Virus record (IMG/VR): IMGVR_UViG_3300004151_000007
Location: 18,099 to 82,098 of that record
DNA length: 64,000 nucleotides
Reading direction: 5' to 3' (one strand)
From: a virus
In this document: positions 16,035 through 23,256 of the stretch, piece after piece
Layout of the letters: the number at the start of each line of letters is the position of its first letter
Numbering within the stretch: the stretch's first letter is position 1
Made by a program: the position numbers and the translations under genes
The notes under the pieces: model-generated
Seen by the model: only the letters and a program-made list of their open reading frames with translations
What the model was told of the DNA's origin: nothing
Database searches by the model: none

Positions 16035-16200
16035 GCTCCCATGGGAGCGGTCAGGGCCTGAGAGGAGATCCTGGGTGGCGTGCCGGCGCCGCGGCGAACA
16101 AAGAGACCATCGAGCCCTCTCAGGGGTAGATGCGCGCTTGCGGGAAATGGTCTCGACCGTGCCATAGGGCCGCCCCAACCGGGCGGCCCTATGCTTTTCT
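16035..16200 (+). ncRNA. Candidate phage small RNA (about 165 nt)
   Basis: There is no reading frame between the promoter-like motif at 16013 and the terminator at 16163-16200. The stretch is rich in exact complements. GCTCC-CATG-GGAGC is at 16035-16048. CCTGAGAGG (16057-16065) pairs with CCTCTCAGG (16116-16124), and GAGACCAT (16103-16110) pairs with ATGGTCTC (16147-16154). The last two stems interlock, which would form a pseudoknot or two alternative states. Promoter, folded body and terminator together suggest a stand-alone RNA. Not a tRNA. Expression is unproven. Confidence 0.5.
16163..16200 (+). terminator. Strong intrinsic terminator
   Basis: A 13-bp perfect stem CATAGGGCCGCCC/GGGCGGCCCTATG (16163-16175/16181-16193) has a 5-nt loop and is followed by CTTTTCT. 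It ends the early block and the candidate small RNA. Confidence 0.9.
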
Positions 16201-16208
16201 GGCCAGCG

Positions 16209-16225
16209 GTCGTGACGCGAAGCTG
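16209..16225 (+). promoter_or_regulatory. GTCGTGACG promoter motif, copy 2
   Basis: Full 9-bp motif with A at position 12 and TG at 16-17. The predicted +1 is 16231, giving a 59-nt leader with an AAGGAGG ribosome site for the gene at 16290. It lies right behind the terminator. Confidence 0.6.
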
Positions 16226-16289
16226 ATGGTCCTCAAGATCGAGGCATTGCACCCACGCACCATCGCAGCCCCAAGGAGGGGCCATCATC

Positions 16290-16520
16290 ATGACCGTTCG
16301 GGCCAAATTCCGCTGCTTCTATGTCTATCGGTCCCAGGACGGGAAGACCGAAACCGCCCAGCTCCACGCGGTCTACTCCAGCGACCCGGCCGACCCGAAT
16401 TACACCTGGTCGACCGCGACGCCCGGCGGCAACCTGACCATGACGATCAGCAACCCCGCCGCCTTCGGCCTGTTCGAGCAGGGCAAGGAGTACTTCCTGG
16501 ATTTCACCCCCGCCACCTGA
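16290..16520 (+). CDS. Small beta-rich hypothetical protein
   Basis: A 76-residue protein with alternating polar and hydrophobic residues and a terminal FGLFEQGKEYFLDFTPA. No family recognised with certainty; similar small phage proteins are usually of unknown function. It is a one-gene transcription unit: promoter motif at 16209, strong AAGGAGG ribosome site, and its own intrinsic terminator at 16539. This isolation suggests high expression. Confidence 0.75.
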   Translation: MTVRAKFRCFYVYRSQDGKTETAQLHAVYSSDPADPNYTWSTATPGGNLTMTISNPAAFGLFEQGKEYFLDFTPAT

Positions 16521-16538
16521 CTGGCGGCGCGGTGTTGG

Positions 16539-16572
16539 AAAGGGGGTGTACGGCTGGTACACCCCCTTTTCC
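16539..16572 (+). terminator. Intrinsic terminator
   Basis: AAAGGGGGTGTAC (16539-16551) and GTACACCCCCTTT (16557-16569) form a 13-bp perfect stem with a 5-nt loop, with T's continuing after it. It closes the single-gene unit at 16290. Confidence 0.9.
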
Positions 16573-16580
16573 ATGTCCAC

Positions 16581-16614
16581 AACTCGGTACAAAAGATACA
16601 TTTCGTACTGAGTT
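16581..16614. promoter_or_regulatory. Operator-like inverted repeat AACTC-type, copy 1
   Basis: AACTCGGTAC (16581-16590), a 14-bp AT-rich spacer and GTACTGAGTT (16605-16614) form a near-perfect dyad. The same dyad with the same 14-bp spacing recurs at 25826-25859. It precedes the AlpA-like regulator gene, suggesting a dimeric regulator binds here. Confidence 0.6.
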
Positions 16615-16653
16615 CGGTAGCAAGTGGGCCGCGACGGCGCTATTCCGCGATGG

Positions 16654-16670
16654 GTCGTGACGGAAGCCTG
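16654..16670 (+). promoter_or_regulatory. GTCGTGACG promoter motif, copy 3
   Basis: Motif with A12, T16 and G17. The predicted +1 is 16676, 26 nt before the AlpA-like gene, which has no clear Shine-Dalgarno sequence. Confidence 0.5.
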
Positions 16671-16701
16671 TGGGTCATAATCGGCCACGACATGACACGC
16701 C

Positions 16702-16911
16702 ATGACCACCGAGACAATCGCGTCCCCTTTGAAACTGCTGTCGCAGGACGAGGCCGCCGCATCGCTCCGCATCAGCCGTCGGACCCTCCAGCGCCTTCGC
16801 GCATCCGAAGCTGGTGGCCCGCCCTTCGTCCGCATCGGCGAGCGCCGCATCTGCTATCGCGCGTCCGACCTGGATACATGGCTGGCCGCGCAGCAGGAGG
16901 CCCGCTCGTGA
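16702..16911 (+). CDS. AlpA/excisionase-like HTH regulator
   Basis: A 69-residue MerR/AlpA-class winged helix. LSQDEAAASLRISRRTLQRLR (residues about 13-33) forms the HTH and FVRIGERRICYRASDLDTWL the wing. It may act as a directionality factor for the tyrosine recombinase at 26295, because both genes lie behind copies of the same AACTC-N14 dyad, or as a late regulator. It overlaps the next gene (GTGA). Confidence 0.75.
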   Translation: MTTETIASPLKLLSQDEAAASLRISRRTLQRLRASEAGGPPFVRIGERRICYRASDLDTWLAAQQEARS

Positions 16912-17093
16912 CGTGGCAGCCCAACAAGCATGCCGGGTTGGCGGCGGAGCTGGAGCGGAAGCGCATCGAACGCATGCAGAAGCTGCGAGACCTGAACGCG
17001 CGCCATTACCGCTTCCCGGCGGCGGAGAAGCCGGTTGCGGATGAGCCGGAGAAGGCTCGCCGTCGCTGTGCCGTCCGGGCGCCTGAAGAGTGA
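16908..17093 (+). CDS. Small basic hypothetical protein
   Basis: A 61-residue, strongly basic, helical protein (AGLAAELERKRIERMQKLRDL) that probably forms a short coiled coil or binds nucleic acid. The GTG start at 16908 overlaps the previous stop. The stop overlaps the next GTG start, so translation is coupled. Confidence 0.55.
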   Translation: MTWQPNKHAGLAAELERKRIERMQKLRDLNARHYRFPAAEKPVADEPEKARRRCAVRAPEE

Positions 17094-17275
17094 ACGAGGC
17101 CGCCGTCGCCGTCGCGGCCCGACAGGCTGGGCTCCTACGGGCGGCGAACCCCTATCTGGATGGCACGGCCGAACATGACCGCTGGGACTTGGCGTGGCTG
17201 TTTGCCGATACGGCGTCGGCTGGCGATTCTCCTGACGGCGACCACGGAATGATTGTGCGTAGGAAAGTTCCGTAA
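17090..17275 (+). CDS. RMF/CrpP-like small protein
   Basis: A 61-residue protein. Residues about 10-40 (ARQAGLLRAANPYLDGTAEHDRWDLAW) carry the A-NPY-G-W spacing seen in ribosome modulation factor and CrpP-like proteins, with a DLAW in place of the usual GW. RMF dimerises and inactivates 70S ribosomes in stationary phase; a phage copy could modulate host translation. The assignment rests on this short pattern only. The GTG start overlaps the preceding stop. An operator-like CGTAGGA site begins within the final codons. Confidence 0.5.
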   Translation: MNEAAVAVAARQAGLLRAANPYLDGTAEHDRWDLAWLFADTASAGDSPDGDHGMIVRRKVP

Positions 17276-17284
17276 TATCCTATG
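17258..17284. promoter_or_regulatory. CGTAGGA/TCCTATG operator-like dyad
   Basis: CGTAGGA (17258-17264) and TCCTATG (17278-17284) form an inverted repeat like the repressor operators at 4111 and 29214. It lies at the end of the RMF-like gene and upstream of a terminator. Confidence 0.45.
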
Positions 17285-17325
17285 TATCGCGGTCGCATCC
17301 TCGATCGTTCTCCCACACCTCCAGG

Positions 17326-17358
17326 CCGGGGCGGCGCATGCCACCCGGTCATTTTTTT
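17326..17358 (+). terminator. Intrinsic terminator
   Basis: CCGGG...GGC-GCAT-GCC...CCCGG stem (17326-17348) with a small internal loop, followed by TCATTTTTTT. It ends the AlpA-like operon before the next promoter. Confidence 0.75.
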
Positions 17359-17408
17359 GTCTATATACGCACCTCTAAGCGGAATCTTCCACGATTGTGC
17401 AACCGCCC

Positions 17409-17472
17409 TTGACGTAGGAAATGAGCATAGGCATTGTGGGCAAACACAATGGCGAGCGCCATTATTCCTATG
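17409..17472 (+). promoter_or_regulatory. Repressor-controlled promoter of the central operon
   Basis: TTGACG (17409-17414), 17 bp, then CATTGT (17432-17437) form a plausible sigma70 promoter. CGTAGGA (17413-17419) overlaps the -35, and TCCTATG (17466-17472) lies downstream; both match the repressor half-sites. An exact dyad CATTGTG-N6-CACAATG (17432-17451) covers the -10 and start region. The arrangement predicts tight repression in the lysogen of the genes from 17560 on. Confidence 0.6.
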
Positions 17473-17559
17473 GAGTAGGTGCTCGCGCAAGCCGGAGGAG
17501 ACCCGCCGTGGTCTTCGCCTATCGCCACGGGCCTTGGCCCCCACCGGAGCGCGTTCTCC

Positions 17560-17925
17560 ATGTCCTTAACCCCCGCTGACGAGGCCAGCCGGTCCTTTGC
17601 CTCGTTGATCGCCACCCTTGAGGATGGCGATCTGTCCAATGATCTGTCCGACCAGGTGCGCGAAATTGTCGCCGCCCTGAATGACGCCGTCGCCAATCAG
17701 GGCGGAAAGCCGAAGGGAACGCTGGTCCTGAAGCTTGATTTCGTCCTGGACAGCGGCGTCATCGAAACGAAGGCCGACGTCAAGGTGACAAAGCCCAAGC
17801 AGTACCGTCGCAAGACGGTCATGTACGCCACCCCGGGCAACCACCTGTCCCGGAAGAACCCCAAGCAGCAGGAACTGCCCTTCCGCGACGTGAACGCCCG
17901 CGAAACCGACGTGCGCGCCGTCTAA
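17560..17925 (+). CDS. Conserved phage hypothetical protein
   Basis: A 121-residue protein. The first half is acidic and helical (LIATLEDGDLSNDLSDQVREIVAALND). The second is basic (DVKVTKPKQYRRKTVMY, then LSRKNPKQQELPF). The form recurs in alphaproteobacterial phages next to DUF2303 genes, as here; function unknown. ATG 17560 is preceded by GGAGC. It is the first gene of the repressor-controlled central operon. Confidence 0.7.
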   Translation: MSLTPADEASRSFASLIATLEDGDLSNDLSDQVREIVAALNDAVANQGGKPKGTLVLKLDFVLDSGVIETKADVKVTKPKQYRRKTVMYATPGNHLSRKNPKQQELPFRDVNARETDVRAV

Positions 17926-17981
17926 TCGCCGGCGCCGTCCGGCGCTGGTCTGCCCTGTCACCTTCATCAGCGAGACAAATT

Positions 17982-18983
17982 ATGGTTCCCACCGAAAGCA
18001 ACCTCGCCGGTCTCGGCCAATTTCTTCTTCAGCATATGTCCGAAGGCGCGGCTCTCCAGCGCGTCGGCTTTGTCGCCGGGCACGAGGAGCAGGTCGAGAT
18101 CATGCTCGTGCCCAAGGGGCTTGAGGCCAAGTCGGTCCGGCCCTTCCTGGAGGAATACCGTCAGCGCCCGGATCGCCGCGAAGGCACGGCTGTGATGCAG
18201 GACCTGGACTCCTTCATCGCTCTGACGAACCGCTTCAAGGACGACAACACGGCCCTGTTCGCCGATGCGAACGCCCCCAGCCCGTCGCTGTTGGCCGTGC
18301 TCGACTATCACGAGCGTGTCAACGTCCCGCCTGCCCCCGACGACACCGAAGGCCTGACAGATTTCCGCCCCGATGCCCTGCCCCGGTTCGGCCGGCACCG
18401 CGTCCTGTACGAGTTCCCGCTGGCGGACGAGTGGAAGGCCTGGACGACGAACAACGGTCGGAAGATGACGCAGACCGAGTTCGCGAGCTTTCTGGAGGAT
18501 CGTGGCATCGACATTTTGCCGCCCCCGACCTTCGAGGGGCAGATTTCGGAGGCCGATGCTCATCTCCAGCGCCTCGCCACGCTGATCAACGGCCGGTTTG
18601 CGGGCCCCGAGCGCCTGATGGACCTGTCCCGCAGTCTGGCGGTCCACGAGAACGCCAAGGTGGTCGCGGCGACGAACCTCTCCAGCGGTGAAGGCAACAT
18701 CACCTTCGAGACGGAGCACACCGACTCCGCCGGTCAGAAGCTGGATGTGCCGAACCTCTTCTGCATCGCCATCCCGGTCTTCGAGCATGGCGCCCGGTAC
18801 CGCGTCGTGGTCCGGCTGCGCTACCGGAAAGTCGGCCCGACCCTGAACTGGTTCTATGAACTCTACCGTGCCGACATGGTGTCCAATGACGCGCTGCGGC
18901 AGGCCTGCGCGAAGGCCCGCGAGGAGACCGGCCTGCCGCTGTTCCTCGGCAGGCCGGAGACCCCGCGTTCCGGCCGCGACTAA
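17982..18983 (+). CDS. DUF2303 family protein
   Basis: A 333-residue protein of the DUF2303 family. The features that fit are TAVMQDLDSFIALTNRF (about residues 68-84), LAVLDYHE, and the MTQTEFASFLEDRGIDI block (about 165-181). Members sit in early regions of phages of proteobacteria; their biochemical function is unknown. It pairs with the small gene upstream, a common arrangement. The 3' flank has an ACCGGC/GCCGGT hairpin without a T-tract. Confidence 0.82.
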   Translation: MVPTESNLAGLGQFLLQHMSEGAALQRVGFVAGHEEQVEIMLVPKGLEAKSVRPFLEEYRQRPDRREGTAVMQDLDSFIALTNRFKDDNTALFADANAPSPSLLAVLDYHERVNVPPAPDDTEGLTDFRPDALPRFGRHRVLYEFPLADEWKAWTTNNGRKMTQTEFASFLEDRGIDILPPPTFEGQISEADAHLQRLATLINGRFAGPERLMDLSRSLAVHENAKVVAATNLSSGEGNITFETEHTDSAGQKLDVPNLFCIAIPVFEHGARYRVVVRLRYRKVGPTLNWFYELYRADMVSNDALRQACAKAREETGLPLFLGRPETPRSGRD

Positions 18984-19032
18984 AGTCCAAACGGCGACCG
19001 GCTCGCACCCTCCCTGTGGGCCGGTTAAACCA

Positions 19033-19057
19033 TATATACCTAGCTACCTACCTACTA
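19033..19057. repeat. TAGGTA-type array upstream of XRE regulator
   Basis: TATATACCTAGCTACCTACCTACTA, written here as a TACC/TAGC tetranucleotide run, ends 12 bp before the ATG of the XRE gene. It is the third of seven dispersed arrays and a possible autoregulatory site. Confidence 0.55.
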
Positions 19058-19068
19058 AGGATTGCGCC

Positions 19069-19473
19069 ATGTCCCGTGCCCTGAAATGCCCAGCCGCTGC
19101 GGTCGCCAACCAGCACATTGCGAACCGGTTGCGCGAGCTGCGCGAGCTGCGCGGTGTCAGCCAACAGAAGCTTGGCGCCGAAGTTGGTGTTTCGTTCCAG
19201 CAGATGCAGAAGTACGAGCGTGGCGGCAACCGCATCAGTGCTGGCGCGCTGGTCCAGCTCGCCCGCGCCCTCGATGTTCCAATCTCCTACTTCTACGACG
19301 GGTTGGATGGCGTGCACCAGGGCGACGACACCCTGGCCACGACCGACCGGGCGGCTCGGAAGCTCGCGCATCAGTGGTCGTTGATCCAGGACGACGGCGC
19401 CCGCACCGCGATCTTCAACCTCTGCCGCGCCATGGCCCCCAGCGCCGTCGCGGGCGAACCGCAGAAGGCGTGA
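19069..19473 (+). CDS. XRE-family transcriptional regulator
   Basis: A 134-residue regulator. Residues about 15-80 form a classic XRE HTH (LRELRELRGVSQQKLGAEVG then FQQMQKYERGGNRIS), like small alphaproteobacterial regulators of the SinR/PraR type. The C-terminal half is helical and probably dimerises. No sensor domain is visible. The TAGGTA array directly upstream is a candidate operator. It opens a run of small genes (19069-20419) before the methyltransferases. Confidence 0.82.
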   Translation: MSRALKCPAAAVANQHIANRLRELRELRGVSQQKLGAEVGVSFQQMQKYERGGNRISAGALVQLARALDVPISYFYDGLDGVHQGDDTLATTDRAARKLAHQWSLIQDDGARTAIFNLCRAMAPSAVAGEPQKA

Positions 19474-19475
19474 CC

Positions 19476-19961
19476 ATGCCGAGGCTGCGCAAGGCCTATG
19501 CGGTGATCGTGCGTGGGTACGATGGTTGCGAAACAGTCTTCGCGCCCACGTCCGCCCAGGCAAAGGCCGCCACGCTACGGGTCATGCATGACGTGGGCGC
19601 GCATGACGCAAGGAAGTCCCATATGCGCGCCTGCCGCGCCCCCGACAGCGACGTTCTCCTGCCCGACGAACACCGCCTCGTTGCCGATCTGACCCCGAAA
19701 GAACGCCACATCATCGCGCATGCCTATGGCTCCGATGTCCCTATGGGGAAAGAGGGCTATCGGAACCACTTTTGCACCGATCCGTCGTCCTCCGACGGTC
19801 GCCGGTTGCTCCGCTTGTCGTGGGAGTTCGGGCTGTTCAGCGGGCCGCATGGCGAGAAGGCCTATGGCAACACCGGCATGTGGTGCGGCGCCTTCTTCTT
19901 CCTGACCGAGCTTGGCCGCGAAGTCGCCCGCTCGCTGCTGTCCACATACGGGAGACATTGA
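19476..19961 (+). CDS. Hypothetical protein
   Basis: A 161-residue protein; no family recognised with confidence. The N-terminus (YAVIVRGYDGCETVFAPTSAQAKAATL) resembles small phage proteins with an alpha-beta fold. The C-terminal part (GNTGMWCGAFFFLTELGREVA) resembles a winged-helix end. ATG 19476 lies 2 bp after the XRE stop, so it is co-transcribed with it. Confidence 0.6.
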   Translation: MPRLRKAYAVIVRGYDGCETVFAPTSAQAKAATLRVMHDVGAHDARKSHMRACRAPDSDVLLPDEHRLVADLTPKERHIIAHAYGSDVPMGKEGYRNHFCTDPSSSDGRRLLRLSWEFGLFSGPHGEKAYGNTGMWCGAFFFLTELGREVARSLLSTYGRH

Positions 19962-19963
19962 CC

Positions 19964-20419
19964 ATGAACGTGCTCGACACCTCCAAGCCCGTGCGGACCC
20001 GTTGCGGTTATCCCGCCCGGATCATTTGCGCCGATCGCCTGGGCCTGTACCCGATCATCGCCCTGTACCTTCACGACACGGGCCGCGAGCGGACGGTCCA
20101 CACCATGGCCGATGGCAATGCGGGCACCGATGAACACCCGCTCGACTTGGTCAACGTCCCGGAGAGCGAGGCCATCTATCCCGTGAACCCGCTCCTCCAG
20201 CTCCTGGCCGATCCGAGCCCGGAGGAGTTCCGTCGCGTGGCGTCCCGCGTCGAGGAGGCCATCGCCAACTCCACCACGCCGGTGGACGACGCCGGCGTGG
20301 CCCTCGCGATCATGATGGGGATGATGCAGGAGGTCCGCTCCAGGGTCTCCCTGCCGCTGGTATTCGAAGGCGCCGTGACCGAACTGGCGCGGCTGCGCGC
20401 TGGAGCGAGCTCTCAGTGA
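19964..20419 (+). CDS. Hypothetical protein
   Basis: A 151-residue protein. The N-terminal half (RCGYPARIICADRLGLYPIIALYL, DLVNVPESE) is beta-rich, and the C-terminal half is a helical LARL-type region. No family recognised. The start follows the previous stop by 2 bp, and its stop overlaps the GTG start of the C5-methyltransferase. Confidence 0.6.
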   Translation: MNVLDTSKPVRTRCGYPARIICADRLGLYPIIALYLHDTGRERTVHTMADGNAGTDEHPLDLVNVPESEAIYPVNPLLQLLADPSPEEFRRVASRVEEAIANSTTPVDDAGVALAIMMGMMQEVRSRVSLPLVFEGAVTELARLRAGASSQ

Positions 20420-22143
20420 CCAGTCGCGCCTACTACAACGAATACGATCCTTTCGCAGCACGTTGGCTTCGGAATCTGATCGCGGCAAACCTAATCGCAC
20501 CCGGTGACGTGGATGAGCGCTCAATTGTCGATGTTCGGGCCGACGACCTCGTCGGATACACCCAGCACCACTTCTTCGCCGGGGTTGGGGGGTGGTCGCT
20601 CGCCCTCCGTTCCGCCGGGTGGCCCGACGACAGGCCAATCTGGACCGGCTCCTGCCCGTGTCAGCCGCTTTCGGGCGCGGGACAACGAAAAGGCCATGAA
20701 GACGAGCGACACCTCTGGCCCGCTTTTTTCGACCTTATCGCCGAGCGCGGTCCTTCAACGATCGCTGGAGAGCAGGTTGCGAGCGCGGATGGGCGCGAGT
20801 GGTACTCTGCTGTACAAGCTGACCTGGAAACAATGGGATATGCCTGCGGGGCCGCCGATCTGTGCTCTCCGGGCGTCGGCCTGGAGTGGCAAGCCACAGC
20901 GGCAGCACAATGGCTGGACTGGGCCATTCTGCATTGTCCAGATCCCAACCTCGCCTCCGAAATGCGTCATTTTGCCGATTGGGCTGGCCGAGAAATTGTC
21001 GCAGGCGCTCCAAACATTCGCCAGCGCCTGTACTGGGTGGCCAACCGCGCGGGCGACCGATGGGGAGAAGAATACCAGGACCCTGGAAGGCGCCTTAACC
21101 GAAATCAGCAGAAAGGGGAGCCCTCAGGATCTCTGCCAGGCGGCCCTGATTTCGTCCTGGCCAACGCCACAAGCTCGGGATCATTACCCGGCACACTCCG
21201 CAGAGTATGTGGCGCTCAAGAAGGGGCAGGGGCATGGCATGGCCAATCTCAACGACGTCACGATGTTGGCGGCGTGGCCCACCCCCCAAGCGCAAGACGG
21301 ATCGGGCGGGGGGCAAGCCAAGCGAGCGGCGGGATCGGAGCGACACGGTGCGAATCTGAACGACTTCGCCATGCTGACGGGTTGGCCAACTCCGACGGTC
21401 GGGAATGCCACAGGCAACCAGGCGGCCAAGCATGCCAGTTCAACGGGGAGGCGGCCGGACGGAAGCAAAGCGACGGTCAGCCTGAATGCGGTTGCCCAGA
21501 TTGCCGGTTGGCCAACGCCCATGGCGGGGACGCCTGCACAGAAGGGGTACAACGCGGCGGGGAACACGGACAGCAGCCGGAAGACGGTGGAATTGGCAGG
21601 GTGGAGCACGCCGACTGCGAGGGACGGGACGCGGGGCAGCCTGCCGCCGAGGCCGACGGACACCGGGGTGCCTCTGGATCAGATGGCGGCGTTGAGCGGG
21701 TGGGCAACGCCCAGCGCGACGGACGGGGAGCGCGGCGGGACGATCACCGAGAACATGACGGGATCGTCCACGGCGCAGCAAGCTCGCTTGGTGGGCTGGG
21801 CGACACCGGCAGCAAGAGACTTCCGCCACGCGAACGCGACGCCGTTTGCAGATCGTGGGGGAGGGACGAAGGGGGAACAACTGAACAATCAAGCGGTCCA
21901 TCTTCTAACGTTGCGGCGCACGAAGATGGACGGCCCGGCACGCGTCACGGTGGATGGGGAACTGTTGACTGGCTCTTCTGCACAGATGAGTGCTGGCGGC
22001 CAGTTGCACCCAGCACATTCCCTTTGGCTTCAGGGATACCCCATCGTGTGGGCCTCCTACGCGGCGCCGGAAACGCGATCAACCCGGAACTTGCAGCCGA
22101 GTTCATGAGGGCTGTGATGGATGTCGTGGATCATGACGTCTGA
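20416..22143 (+). CDS. C5-cytosine DNA methyltransferase with long variable insert
   Basis: A 575-residue enzyme. Motif I HHFFAGVGGWSLAL is at residues about 51-64, the catalytic motif IV GSCPCQPLSGAGQ about 78-90, and the final motif GLLRGAGNAINPELAAEF about 547-564. Between them (about residues 235-510) lies a Gly/Arg/Asp-rich segment with repeated LANA/DGG/QQPEDGG units, far longer than usual for this family. It is exactly the part overlapped by a second long frame. GTG 20416 overlaps the previous stop (GTGA). No cognate nuclease is nearby, so protection of phage DNA is likely. Confidence 0.82.
   Translation: MTSRAYYNEYDPFAARWLRNLIAANLIAPGDVDERSIVDVRADDLVGYTQHHFFAGVGGWSLALRSAGWPDDRPIWTGSCPCQPLSGAGQRKGHEDERHLWPAFFDLIAERGPSTIAGEQVASADGREWYSAVQADLETMGYACGAADLCSPGVGLEWQATAAAQWLDWAILHCPDPNLASEMRHFADWAGREIVAGAPNIRQRLYWVANRAGDRWGEEYQDPGRRLNRNQQKGEPSGSLPGGPDFVLANATSSGSLPGTLRRVCGAQEGAGAWHGQSQRRHDVGGVAHPPSARRIGRGASQASGGIGATRCESERLRHADGLANSDGRECHRQPGGQACQFNGEAAGRKQSDGQPECGCPDCRLANAHGGDACTEGVQRGGEHGQQPEDGGIGRVEHADCEGRDAGQPAAEADGHRGASGSDGGVERVGNAQRDGRGARRDDHREHDGIVHGAASSLGGLGDTGSKRLPPRERDAVCRSWGRDEGGTTEQSSGPSSNVAAHEDGRPGTRHGGWGTVDWLFCTDECWRPVAPSTFPLASGIPHRVGLLRGAGNAINPELAAEFMRAVMDVVDHDV
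20504..22108 (+). CDS. Long alternative-frame protein with eight W-[PSA]-T repeats
   Basis: A 534-residue frame wholly inside the methyltransferase gene, same strand, different phase. It shows LESRLRARMGASG, LTWKQWDM and GPPICALRAS near residues 90-125. Eight W-[PSA]-T units follow, seven of them W-[PSA]-TP (e.g. SWPTPQARD, GWATPAARD), and it ends with LHPAHSLWLQGYP. I recall proteins with this repeat and a GxLNPAHSRWLMGYP ending from many phages and methyltransferase loci, so the frame seems conserved, but this is memory, not a search. Whether it is translated, or only mirrors conservation of the overlapping enzyme, is open. The start is uncertain. Confidence 0.45.
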   Translation: MTWMSAQLSMFGPTTSSDTPSTTSSPGLGGGRSPSVPPGGPTTGQSGPAPARVSRFRARDNEKAMKTSDTSGPLFSTLSPSAVLQRSLESRLRARMGASGTLLYKLTWKQWDMPAGPPICALRASAWSGKPQRQHNGWTGPFCIVQIPTSPPKCVILPIGLAEKLSQALQTFASACTGWPTARATDGEKNTRTLEGALTEISRKGSPQDLCQAALISSWPTPQARDHYPAHSAEYVALKKGQGHGMANLNDVTMLAAWPTPQAQDGSGGGQAKRAAGSERHGANLNDFAMLTGWPTPTVGNATGNQAAKHASSTGRRPDGSKATVSLNAVAQIAGWPTPMAGTPAQKGYNAAGNTDSSRKTVELAGWSTPTARDGTRGSLPPRPTDTGVPLDQMAALSGWATPSATDGERGGTITENMTGSSTAQQARLVGWATPAARDFRHANATPFADRGGGTKGEQLNNQAVHLLTLRRTKMDGPARVTVDGELLTGSSAQMSAGGQLHPAHSLWLQGYPIVWASYAAPETRSTRNLQPSS

Positions 22144-22729
22144 CGTTTCAATGCAACCTCACCCTCCTCCATTCGCCGACCTACCTGCTGGCAAGCGTTA
22201 CCCCGTGATTTATGCCGATCCGGCATGGTGGTGGAAGTCGTACAGCGTGAAGGGTGCGGGCCGGAGTCCGGATCGGCATTACCGATGCATGTCGCTGGAG
22301 CAGATCAAAGCCCTGCCGGTCGCCAGCTTGGCGGCCGATGACTGCGTGCTGCTGATGTGGGCGACTGACCCGCTGCTGGACAAGGCGTTCGAGGTCATAC
22401 GGTCCTGGGGCTTTACGTACAAAACTGTCGGCTTCTACTGGACCAAGGAGAATGCCGACGGCTCGGATTTCATGGGGGCAGGGTACTGGACGCGGGCGAA
22501 TCCGGAACAATGCCTGTTGGCCACACGCGGCAGGCCCAAGCGTCTGAACGCGGATGTTCGCAGATGGGTCAGCTCTCGGCGGCGGGGGCACAGCCGCAAG
22601 CCTGATGAGATCTATGGCCGGATCGAGCGGCTGGTTGGTGGGCCGTACCTGGAACTGTTCTGCCGCTCCGGCGCGCCCGGATGGGATACATGGGGCGATG
22701 AGGTTGGGAAATACAAGGTCGGAACCTAG
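22133..22729 (+). CDS. MT-A70 family adenine methyltransferase
   Basis: A 198-residue enzyme of the MT-A70/Ime4-like class. The catalytic motif is YADPAWWW (DPPW variant, about residues 26-33). It is followed by MSLEQIKALPV, CVLLMWATDPLLDKAFEVI and WTRANPEQCLLATRG, then KPDEIYGRIERLVGGPYLELF, all typical of phage N6-adenine methyltransferases. ATG 22133 overlaps the end of the C5-methyltransferase. It is the third orphan methyltransferase of this phage. Confidence 0.88.
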   Translation: MTSDVSMQPHPPPFADLPAGKRYPVIYADPAWWWKSYSVKGAGRSPDRHYRCMSLEQIKALPVASLAADDCVLLMWATDPLLDKAFEVIRSWGFTYKTVGFYWTKENADGSDFMGAGYWTRANPEQCLLATRGRPKRLNADVRRWVSSRRRGHSRKPDEIYGRIERLVGGPYLELFCRSGAPGWDTWGDEVGKYKVGT

Positions 22730-22794
22730 CCGACTAAGACGCGAGTCCAGGGCGTTTTGCGACGTGGCGCAATCACCTCTTGAGAGAAAATGCA

Positions 22795-23256
22795 ATGAAA
22801 TCAGATTTCACCGGGTCCGATTACGGCCATGCCATTCCGGCTATGGAGCATGTGCTTATCGAGGTCGCCATCAACCAAGACGCGCCAGTTCGTTGCGCGG
22901 AATGCGGATGGTGCGGTCACGGGGGCGATCTCGGTCCCAAAGGTGAATGCGGTAGCGGCGAAGAATGCCAGGGCCGACCAGCGGAAATCATCGACCAGCT
23001 CGACATGATCCAGGCTTGGGCGGACACCGACGGCGTGGTCTGTGGCCCGCAGCTTGTCGCCTTGGGGCTTCTTGAGCCAATCCCAGGGACTGAAAAGGAG
23101 GCCCGTGAAGAGTGGGGAGCCGAAACGCTTTGGGACTTGACCGTCGAGGGTGAGGCTATCCTCCGCGACGCCCGCGAACAGGCCAAGCTGCGGGATGAGT
23201 TCGACGCGCTGAAAGAAGGCACGCTGCCCCGCCAGACCGATGGGGATCGGTCATGA
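22795..23256 (+). CDS. Hypothetical zinc-ribbon-like protein
   Basis: A predicted 153-residue protein with an N-terminal cysteine pair CAECGWCGHGG (about residues 34-44) and GECGSGEEC after it, suggesting one zinc site. The C-terminal half is acidic and helical. No family recognised. ATG 22795 is chosen over an upstream TTG. The stop overlaps the next start. Confidence 0.55.
   Translation: MKSDFTGSDYGHAIPAMEHVLIEVAINQDAPVRCAECGWCGHGGDLGPKGECGSGEECQGRPAEIIDQLDMIQAWADTDGVVCGPQLVALGLLEPIPGTEKEAREEWGAETLWDLTVEGEAILRDAREQAKLRDEFDALKEGTLPRQTDGDRS

Noticed and set aside
18985-19028. ACCGGC/GCCGGT hairpin after the DUF2303 gene as a terminator
   Set aside because: Long loop and no T-tract, so intrinsic termination is unlikely.
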